DNA of 12,372 bases from Pseudomonadota bacterium (GTDB taxonomy: Bacteria > Pseudomonadota > Alphaproteobacteria > Acetobacterales > Acetobacteraceae): NCBI GenBank assembly GCA_021815835.1, contig JAKAZN010000012.1, positions 1 to 12,372 on the forward strand, read 5' to 3'. Below the pieces are notes generated by a model, which had not been told where the DNA came from, ran no database searches, and was given only the letters and a program-made list of their open reading frames with translations. The position numbers were made by a program, and so were the translations under genes. Positions 7,844 to 12,372 of the stretch are shown here, in pieces. Within the stretch, counting starts at the first letter, position 1; each line of letters opens with the position of its first letter.

Positions 7844-8448
7844 GCCGCGTCCGGCGGTTCCTGGAACGGCTCGGCCGGGGTCTGGCGCAGGTTCGGGCGC
7901 GGTGGCCGGGGCTCGGTCTGCCGGCGGGTGAACTCGGGCGCGATATCGGCCAGATCGAGGAACTGGTCGGCCTGGCGGCGCAAATCGTCAGCCACCATCG
8001 GCGGCGAGCTGCGGATGGAGGAGACGACGGAGACCCGCACGCCCTTGCGCTGCACCGCCTCCACCAGCCGCCGGTAATCGGCGTCGCCGCTGAACAGCAC
8101 GGCGTGGTCGATGCGCGGGGCGAGTTCCAGCATGTCGACCGCGACCTCGATCTCCATGTTGCCCTTCACCCGCCGCCGGCCGGTGGCATCGGTGAATTCC
8201 TTGGCCGGCTTGGTGACCAGGGTGTAGCCGTTATAGGCGAGCCAGTCGGTCAGCGGTTTCAAGGGCGAATAATCGTCGGTTTCCAGCAAGGCCGAGTAGT
8301 AATAGGCGCGGATGACATGCGCCTGGCGGCGAAAATATTCCAGCAGGTTGCGGTAATCGACGTCGAAGCCGAGATTGCGGGATGCGGAATAGAGATTGGC
8401 GCCGTCGATGAACAAGGCCACACGCTCGGTGGGCAGGAAGAAAGCCAT
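7840..8448 (-). CDS. NYN domain (LabA/DUF88-like, PIN-fold) putative nuclease
   Basis: The 202-residue protein opens with RVALFIDGANLY (9-20), the hallmark of NYN domains. Acidic PIN-like positions follow: Asp15, Asn18, Asp105 in EVAVDML and Asp122/Asp124 in FSGDADY. KGNMEIEVAVDM at 95-106 is the usual LabA/DUF88 pattern. Such proteins are predicted metal-dependent RNases and may act on RNA, but substrates are rarely known. The last ~35 residues (after about 165) are a low-complexity Pro/Arg/Glu-rich tail without a recognisable fold. The ATG at 8448 is chosen because AAGGAG lies at 8457-8462, 8 nt upstream; an in-frame start at 8529 would prepend a non-conserved stretch. The TGA overlaps the GTG of the uracil-DNA glycosylase gene. 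The gene is divergent from folK, with a 117-bp gap in which I could not identify a convincing promoter. Confidence 0.88.
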   Translation of the reverse strand: MAFFLPTERVALFIDGANLYSASRNLGFDVDYRNLLEYFRRQAHVIRAYYYSALLETDDYSPLKPLTDWLAYNGYTLVTKPAKEFTDATGRRRVKGNMEIEVAVDMLELAPRIDHAVLFSGDADYRRLVEAVQRKGVRVSVVSSIRSSPPMVADDLRRQADQFLDLADIAPEFTRRQTEPRPPRPNLRQTPAEPFQEPPDAA

Positions 8449-8565
8449 GTCGCAAACTCCTTCTGCGATACCTGGGCCGCAAACGGCCGGAATGGGCGCG
8501 GGCCGGACCAAAACCGCCGTCCGGAGCATCCGCGAACTGTCATCATCCCATCATCGCGGGCAAAA

Positions 8566-9051
8566 GTGAAATACGATCCGTTTCAGGCTGGGCCGATCCT
8601 GGTCGCGATCGGCGCCAACCTGCCGGGACCGGACGGCGCGCCGGCGCTGGAGACCTGCCGGCGGGCCGCCGCTGCGCTGGACGCGCTCCCCGGGCTGCGG
8701 CTGGTCGCGCTGTCGCGCTGGCACCGCACGCCGCCCGATCCGCCCTCGGATCAGCCTTGGTTCGTCAACGCGGTCGCGCGGCTGGAAGGCGCGACGGACC
8801 CGGCCTCGCTGCTTGCCGCGCTGCACGCGATCGAAGCGGCGTCCGGCCGCGCGCGCAGCGTGCCGAACGCGGCGCGCACGCTCGATCTCGATCTGATCGC
8901 GATGGGCGGCCTGATCCGCGCAACCCCGGCCCCGATCCTGCCGCATCCGCGCGCGCATCTGCGGCCCTTTGTTCTGATCCCGCTGGCGGAGGTCGCGCCG
9001 GACTGGATCCATCCCATCCTCGGCGACATCATCGCCCGGGGAGCCGGGTGA
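8566..9051 (+). CDS. folK: 2-amino-4-hydroxy-6-hydroxymethyldihydropteridine diphosphokinase (HPPK)
   Basis: The enzyme transfers pyrophosphate from ATP to 6-hydroxymethyl-7,8-dihydropterin, the step before dihydropteroate synthase in folate synthesis. Its 161 residues are typical of stand-alone HPPK. The opening ILVAIGANLPG (11-21) is the conserved pterin-side strand. SRWHRTPP...DQPWFVNAV (50-70) matches the usual YETEP...DQPxFLNAV region. RTLDLDLIA (104-112) supplies the two Mg-binding aspartates (Asp107, Asp109), and LPHPRAHLRPFVLIPLAE closes the family pattern. The frame is open far upstream, antisense to the NYN and UDG genes, but no ATG lies just upstream of the conserved start. The GTG at 8566 is the best start, although its Shine-Dalgarno (GCGGG) is poor. 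No other folate gene is adjacent in the window. Confidence 0.88.
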   Translation: MKYDPFQAGPILVAIGANLPGPDGAPALETCRRAAAALDALPGLRLVALSRWHRTPPDPPSDQPWFVNAVARLEGATDPASLLAALHAIEAASGRARSVPNAARTLDLDLIAMGGLIRATPAPILPHPRAHLRPFVLIPLAEVAPDWIHPILGDIIARGAG

Positions 9052-9076
9052 GGCGGATCGCGTCCGCAGGCGGCGC

Positions 9077-9106
9077 TTGATCGCCCCCCCCGGAATGGGC
9101 CACACT
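9077..9106 (+). promoter_or_regulatory. Weak candidate promoter upstream of infC
   Basis: TTGATC at 9077-9082 (5 of 6 bases of the -35 consensus) is followed after an 18-nt spacer by CACACT (9101-9106), a 3-of-6 match to the -10 consensus. The spacer holds a run of eight C. It is plausible as a separate infC promoter but not compelling. Confidence 0.25.
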
Positions 9107-9124
9107 GCAACTGGCCCCTTCCGG
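9090..9124 (+). terminator. Imperfect 13-position hairpin between folK and infC (terminator or infC leader structure)
   Basis: CCGGAA (9090-9095) pairs with TTCCGG (9119-9124), and GGGCCA (9097-9102) pairs with TGGCCC (9112-9117). One mismatch (T9096/C9118) separates the two halves, and the loop is 9 nt. The hairpin begins 39 nt after the folK stop and ends 20 nt before the infC Shine-Dalgarno. No T-tract follows, so it could be a folK terminator without a U-run or a structured infC leader. Confidence 0.5.
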
Positions 9125-9144
9125 CCACCCGAACCCACCACGAC

Positions 9145-9158
9145 AGGAGAACACCATA
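9145..9158 (+). promoter_or_regulatory. Shine-Dalgarno plus ATA start codon of infC
   Basis: AGGAG at 9145-9149 is followed by a 6-nt spacer and ATA at 9156-9158, which is in frame with IF-3. The in-frame ATG at 9171 has only GAGG (9163-9166) at an unusually short 4-nt spacing. Rare infC start codons (AUU in Escherichia coli) underlie autoregulation, because IF-3 rejects non-canonical starts. Confidence 0.7.
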
Positions 9159-9692
9159 GCAAGAGGACCCATGGCCGCGCCGCCTACCCGCGACGGCCCC
9201 CGCGTGAACGAAGAAATCCGCGCCGCGCAAGTGCGGCTGATCGACCAGGACGGCGAGATGCAGGGCGTGATGAGCGCGCGGGACGCGCTCAATCGCGCCT
9301 TTTCCGTGGGCCTCGACCTGCTCGAGATCAGCCCCAACGCCGAGCCGCCGGTCGTCAAGATCCTCGACTTCGGCAAGTTCAAATACGAGCAGCAGAAGAA
9401 GAAGAACGAGGCCAAGAAGAAGCAAAAAGTTATCGAAATCAAGGAAGTGAAAGTCCGCCCCAATATCGACGAAAACGACTACCAGGTGAAGATGCGCGCC
9501 GTGAAGTCGTTCATCGAGGAGGGCGACAAGGTCAAGGTCACCCTCCGCTTCCGTGGCCGCGAGATGGCGCACCAGGAAATCGGCGCCAAGGTGCTGGAAC
9601 GTATCCGTACCGAAATGGACCCGGTGACCAAGGTGGAACAATTCCCGCGCATGGAGAACCGCCAGATGGTCATGGTGCTCTCCCCGCGCTGA
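9156..9692 (+). CDS. infC: Translation initiation factor IF-3 (probable ATA start)
   Basis: IF-3 binds the 30S subunit, prevents premature 50S joining and proofreads the start codon and initiator tRNA. From the ATA the product has 178 residues; from the ATG at 9171 it has 173. The N-terminal domain contains DGPRVNEEI and [19 protein letters not shown]. The basic linker ([15 protein letters not shown]) follows, and the C-terminal domain has [25 protein letters not shown] and the ending [13 protein letters not shown], all classical. The ATA start is inferred from an ideally spaced AGGAG and from the in-frame codons reading (M)ARGPM, a plausible alphaproteobacterial IF-3 N-terminus. Neighbours are unusual: folK upstream and an oxygenase cassette downstream, in place of thrS and rpmI-rplT. 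A strong hairpin follows the stop. Confidence 0.96.
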   Translation: MARGPMAAPPTRDGPRVNEEIRAAQVRLIDQDGEMQGVMSARDALNRAFSVGLDLLEISPNAEPPVVKILDFGKFKYEQQKKKNEAKKKQKVIEIKEVKVRPNIDENDYQVKMRAVKSFIEEGDKVKVTLRFRGREMAHQEIGAKVLERIRTEMDPVTKVEQFPRMENRQMVMVLSPR

Positions 9693-9697
9693 CCGAA

Positions 9698-9731
9698 CAC
9701 GGCCGGCCGCCGGGAAAGGCGGCCGGCCGTG
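9698..9731 (+). terminator. Perfect 14-bp GC hairpin after infC
   Basis: CACGGCCGGCCGCC (9698-9711) is exactly complementary to GGCGGCCGGCCGTG (9718-9731) around the 6-nt loop GGGAAA. It begins 6 nt after the infC stop codon. There is no T-run, so termination would depend on the strength of the stem or on a factor. It separates infC from the oxygenase cassette. Confidence 0.75.
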
Positions 9732-9770
9732 ACGCGGACCGGGTGGAACCCAGGGAGAAAACCAAGGGCC

Positions 9771-10118
9771 ATGCCCGCCCAACCCCCGTGGCTCGATCTC
9801 TGCGCCGCCGACGCGCTCGACCCCGCCGCCCCGCTGCGGGTCGAACAGGCCGGCACGGCCTATGCCGTCTTCCTGCTGGACGGCGCCGTTCACGTCACCC
9901 AGGATGGTTGCACGCACGGCCCCGGATCGCTCGCGGAGGGCTATGTGGACGGCCAGGAGATCGAGTGCCCCTTCCATCAGGGCCGCTTTCATATCCCCAC
10001 CGGCCGGCCGACCGCGCCGCCCTGCACGATCCCGCTCCGAACCTGGCCCGCCCGGGTGATCGCTGGTCGGGTCTGCATCGATCCCGCCGCATCGACCCCA
10101 CCGGCGGGCGCGGCCTGA
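9771..10118 (+). CDS. Rieske-type [2Fe-2S] ferredoxin subunit of a non-heme iron oxygenase
   Basis: The protein has 115 residues, the size of stand-alone Rieske ferredoxins (BphF/NahAb type). The cluster ligands are Cys47 and His49 (GCTHGPG) and Cys66 and His69 (CPFHQGRF), in the pattern CxH-x16-CxxH. It would carry electrons from a reductase to the oxygenase alpha subunit encoded 1 kb downstream. The ATG at 9771 is chosen. The frame extends to a GTG at 9729, but that codon lies inside the infC terminator stem. The Shine-Dalgarno is not ideal: AAGGG ends 2 nt before the ATG, and GGGAG lies about 13 nt upstream. The last ~12 residues are a low-complexity Pro/Ala tail. The gene is 22 nt upstream of the PdxA-like gene, so it is probably the first gene of an operon, with no promoter I can identify in the 39 nt after the hairpin. 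Confidence 0.88.
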   Translation: MPAQPPWLDLCAADALDPAAPLRVEQAGTAYAVFLLDGAVHVTQDGCTHGPGSLAEGYVDGQEIECPFHQGRFHIPTGRPTAPPCTIPLRTWPARVIAGRVCIDPAASTPPAGAA

Positions 10119-10140
10119 TCCCGCGCGCCAGGAGACCCGC

Positions 10141-11142
10141 ATGAGCCGTCCCCGCCTCGCGATCACGCTCGGTGACCCGGCCGGCATCGGCCCGGAGCTC
10201 GCGCTCAAGGCCGCGCTCGATCCGGAGGTCCGCGCGCTCTGCGTCCCGGTGCTGGTGGGCGACCGCGTCGCGCTCGATCTGCACGCCGCCAAGTCGGGCC
10301 TGTCGGCGGAGATCGTCCCCCTCGCCGCGATCGCGGACGCCGATGCCGCGGTTTCGCGCGGCGCGGTCGCGGTGCTCGATCTCGGCGGGTTCCGCGACCA
10401 ACCGCCGCGCCTCGGCCAGGTCGCCGCCGCGCATGGCCGCGCCGCGGTGGATGCCGCCGCCGCGGCCATCCGTGCCGCGATGGCGGGCGAGGTCGCCGCC
10501 GTCGTCGCCTGCCCGCAGACCGAGATCGCGATCCACGAGGCCGGCATCCCGTTCGACGGCTATCCGTCCTTCGTCGCGCGGATCACCGCCACGCCGGTCG
10601 AGGACGCGTTCCTGATGCTGTGTTTCGACGCGACCCGCATCGTGCATACCACGTTGCATGTGAGCCTCGCGCAGGCGATCGCGCTCATCACCCGCGAACG
10701 GGTGGGCCGGGTGATCGGCGCGACGCACGCGACCCTGATCCGCCTCGGCATCGCCACGCCGCGCCTCGCGGTCTCCGGGCTCAATCCCCATGCCGGCGAG
10801 CACGGCATGTTCGGGCTCGAGGAGATCGAAACGATCGCGCCGGCGATCCGCGCGGCACGCGACGCGGGGATCGACGCCGATGGCCCATTCGGCGCCGATA
10901 CCATGTTCCGCCTGCCGGGCTACGACGCATTCGTGGTGATGTACCACGACCAGGGCCACCTGGCGGCGAAACTGCTCGCCACCAACCGCACCGCGGGGCT
11001 GACGATCGGCACGCCGATCCTGTTCTCCTCGGTGGCGCATGGCAGCGCGCTCGACATCGCCGGGCAGAACCGCGCCAGCCCGGCGGCCGTGATCGAGGCG
11101 ATCCGCCGGCTTGCCGGCGCTTGCGCCCAGAGAGGGGAGTGA
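10141..11142 (+). CDS. PdxA-family NAD-dependent dehydrogenase, probably a cis-dihydrodiol (TphB/IphB-like) enzyme and not a B6 enzyme
   Basis: The 333-residue protein is plainly PdxA family: it opens TLGDPAGIGPEL and contains GLNPHAGEHGMFG, FGADTMF, MYHDQGH and HGSALDIAG. The three metal histidines of PdxA are kept (His173, His217, His269). Compared from memory with E. coli PdxA, substrate-binding residues are changed: the His136-Thr137 pair is Tyr141-Pro142 (GYPSF instead of GHTEF), Asn283 corresponds to Gly286 and Arg292 to Phe295; only Lys274 (here Lys277) is kept. The region that reads GPVHK in PdxA reads CPQTE (124-128). This argues against 4-phosphohydroxythreonine as substrate. Family members TphB and IphB oxidise and decarboxylate diene-diol dicarboxylates to protocatechuate, which suits a gene between a Rieske ferredoxin and a Rieske oxygenase. 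AGGAG (10130-10134) lies 6 nt before the ATG. Automatic annotation would call it pdxA. Confidence 0.9.
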   Translation: MSRPRLAITLGDPAGIGPELALKAALDPEVRALCVPVLVGDRVALDLHAAKSGLSAEIVPLAAIADADAAVSRGAVAVLDLGGFRDQPPRLGQVAAAHGRAAVDAAAAAIRAAMAGEVAAVVACPQTEIAIHEAGIPFDGYPSFVARITATPVEDAFLMLCFDATRIVHTTLHVSLAQAIALITRERVGRVIGATHATLIRLGIATPRLAVSGLNPHAGEHGMFGLEEIETIAPAIRAARDAGIDADGPFGADTMFRLPGYDAFVVMYHDQGHLAAKLLATNRTAGLTIGTPILFSSVAHGSALDIAGQNRASPAAVIEAIRRLAGACAQRGE

Positions 11143-11146
11143 GACC

Positions 11147-12372
11147 ATGCTGCGTCAGGACCAGAACGAGCTGCTCACCCGGACCGGCCCCGGCACGCCA
11201 ATGGGGGCGATGTTCCGCCGCTACTGGATGCCTGCCCTGCTCGCCTCCGAACTGGCGGAGGATGGCGGCCCGCCGGTGCGCGTGCGGTTGTTGTCCGAAC
11301 CCCTGGTGGCGTTCCGCGACAGCGCCGGGCGCTACGGGCTGATCGAGGAATTCTGCGCCCATCGCCGGGTCTCGCTCTGGTTCGGGCGCAACGAGGAGGG
11401 CGGGCTGCGCTGCCCCTATCACGGCTGGAAATACGACGTGAGCGGGCAATGCACGGAAATCCCGTCGGAGCCCGAGGCCAGCGGCTTCCGCGCCCGGATC
11501 AAGCTGACCTCCTATCCGCTGGTCCGGCACGGCGACATCCTGTGGGCCTATCTCGGCCCGCCGGAATTGCAACCGCCGTTGCCGGAGTTCGAGATCGCGC
11601 TCGTTCCGCCCGAGCACAGCTACACCTCCAAGCGCCTGCAATACAGCAACTGGCTGCAGGCGCTGGAAGGCGGCATCGATTCCAGCCACGTCTCCTGGCT
11701 GCACCGCGACAGCCTGCGGACCGATCCGCTGTTCAAGGGCGCACGGGGCAACGACTACAATCTGGGTGATGCGATGCCGGTCTTCGAGGTGGTGGACCAG
11801 CCCGCCGGCCTGTTCATCGGCGCGCGGCGCACGACGCCGGAGGGCGCGCATTACTGGCGCATCACGCCCTGGTGCATGCCCGCCTTCACCATGATCCCGC
11901 CGCGCGGCGATCATCCGGTGCACGGGCATTTCTGGGTGCCGATCGACGATGAGAATTGCTGGGCCTGGAGCTTCGACTACCATCCGCTGCGCGCGCTGAC
12001 CGCCGCCGAGCGAGCGGCGATGGCGGACGGCATGGGCATCCATACCCGCACCCTGCCGGGCGGATTCATCCCGGTCGCCAACCGCGACAACGACTACCTG
12101 ATCGACCGCGCGGCGCAGCGGGCGGGCCTGTCCTATAGCGGCGTTGCCGGGATCGCCATGCAGGATGCGTCGTTGCAGGAAAGCATGGGACCGATCGTCG
12201 ATCGAAGCCGCGAGCATCTGACCTCCACCGATGACGGGATCATCTTCGCGCGCAACCGGCTGCTCCGCGCGGCGCGCGCGCTGGCCGAGCAGGGCACCGC
12301 GCCGCCGGGGATCGATCCGGTGACGCAGCGGGTGCGTTCCGCCGCGCTGGTGCTGCCGGCGGGCATAGCGTT
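11147..12372 (+). CDS. Rieske non-heme iron oxygenase alpha subunit, phthalate 4,5-dioxygenase-like, 3' truncated
   Basis: There are 408 complete codons and no stop before the window edge. The start LRQDQNELLTRTGPGTPMG is the typical opening of phthalate-dioxygenase-type oxygenases. The Rieske centre is Cys70/His72 (FCAHRR) and Cys89/His92 (CPYHGWKYD), pattern CxH-x16-CxxH. The mononuclear iron site is Asp178-x2-His181-x4-His186 in GGIDSSHVSWLH, in which Asp178 is the bridging residue to the neighbouring Rieske cluster; Asp340 in MQDASLQES is the probable third iron ligand. The family dioxygenates or demethylates aromatic acids using electrons from a reductase or ferredoxin. GGAG at 11136-11139 lies 7 nt before the ATG, and the start is only 4 nt after the PdxA-like stop, so the two are almost certainly co-translated. 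Family length suggests only a few tens of residues are missing. The substrate cannot be read from the sequence; a phthalate isomer or another aromatic carboxylate is likely. Confidence 0.93.
   Translation, partial: MLRQDQNELLTRTGPGTPMGAMFRRYWMPALLASELAEDGGPPVRVRLLSEPLVAFRDSAGRYGLIEEFCAHRRVSLWFGRNEEGGLRCPYHGWKYDVSGQCTEIPSEPEASGFRARIKLTSYPLVRHGDILWAYLGPPELQPPLPEFEIALVPPEHSYTSKRLQYSNWLQALEGGIDSSHVSWLHRDSLRTDPLFKGARGNDYNLGDAMPVFEVVDQPAGLFIGARRTTPEGAHYWRITPWCMPAFTMIPPRGDHPVHGHFWVPIDDENCWAWSFDYHPLRALTAAERAAMADGMGIHTRTLPGGFIPVANRDNDYLIDRAAQRAGLSYSGVAGIAMQDASLQESMGPIVDRSREHLTSTDDGIIFARNRLLRAARALAEQGTAPPGIDPVTQRVRSAALVLPAGIA

Noticed and set aside
7672..8565. Upstream extension of the folK frame to 7672
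   Set aside because: It is antisense to the NYN and UDG genes and not related to HPPK. The conserved part starts at about 8596, so the GTG at 8566 suffices.
8449..8565. Divergent promoters in the NYN-folK gap
   Set aside because: Partial -35 and -10 matches on both strands are too weak and ambiguous to place a promoter.
9384..9427. A-rich, lysine-rich stretch inside infC as a possible foreign segment
   Set aside because: It is the normal basic linker between the two IF-3 domains; lysine codons explain the local A content.
8751..10547. Minus-strand open frame of 598 codons antisense to folK, infC, the ferredoxin gene and part of the PdxA-like gene
   Set aside because: It is low-complexity sequence antisense to four convincing genes, with no family resemblance.
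9895..12217. Minus-strand open frames antisense to the ferredoxin, PdxA-like and oxygenase genes
   Set aside because: They are shadow frames made of Arg/Gly/His-rich low-complexity sequence; the plus-strand genes have clear motifs.

Overview
The window is very GC-rich (roughly 70 percent by eye), with densely packed genes and strong G/C bias at third codon positions. The proteins have an alphaproteobacterial flavour, and a member of the Rhodospirillales/Acetobacteraceae is my best guess, made from protein style and not from a marker gene. I see no rRNA, tRNA, CRISPR array, transposase or integrase. The many long open frames antisense to the genes are high-GC shadows.

Layout. (1) 3-1976 (+) is the 3' part of a large TPR plus O-GlcNAc-transferase-like (GT41/SPINDLY) glycosyltransferase. 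It converges on (2) a class I PLP aminotransferase (2029-3228, -), with a perfect 10-bp palindrome between the two stops. (3) A DUF2189 multi-pass membrane protein (3369-4235, -) follows. (4) A tight minus-strand run reads from 8448 down to 4412: NYN-domain nuclease-like protein, family 5 uracil-DNA glycosylase (GTGA overlap), a fused two-domain 3-dehydroshikimate dehydratase (QuiC type), and an enoyl-CoA hydratase/isomerase family protein. (5) Divergently, folK (8566-9051, +) precedes infC (IF-3). The infC start is most likely a rare ATA codon at 9156, and hairpins lie on both sides of the gene. (6) A plus-strand oxygenase cassette ends the window: Rieske ferredoxin, a PdxA-family dehydrogenase, and a phthalate-dioxygenase-like Rieske oxygenase alpha subunit that runs off the right edge.

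How the genes fit together. Two segments look catabolic for aromatics. QuiC makes protocatechuate from 3-dehydroshikimate. In the oxygenase cassette, the PdxA-like enzyme keeps the three metal histidines of PdxA but has lost most of the residues that bind the phosphorylated B6 precursor. Next to a Rieske oxygenase, this argues for a TphB/IphB-like cis-dihydrodiol (decarboxylating) dehydrogenase and not for vitamin B6 synthesis. If so, both segments could feed protocatechuate. That link is inference: folK and infC lie between them, and no ring-cleavage genes are in the window. The clearest unusual signals are the ATA start of infC and the re-purposed PdxA paralogue.
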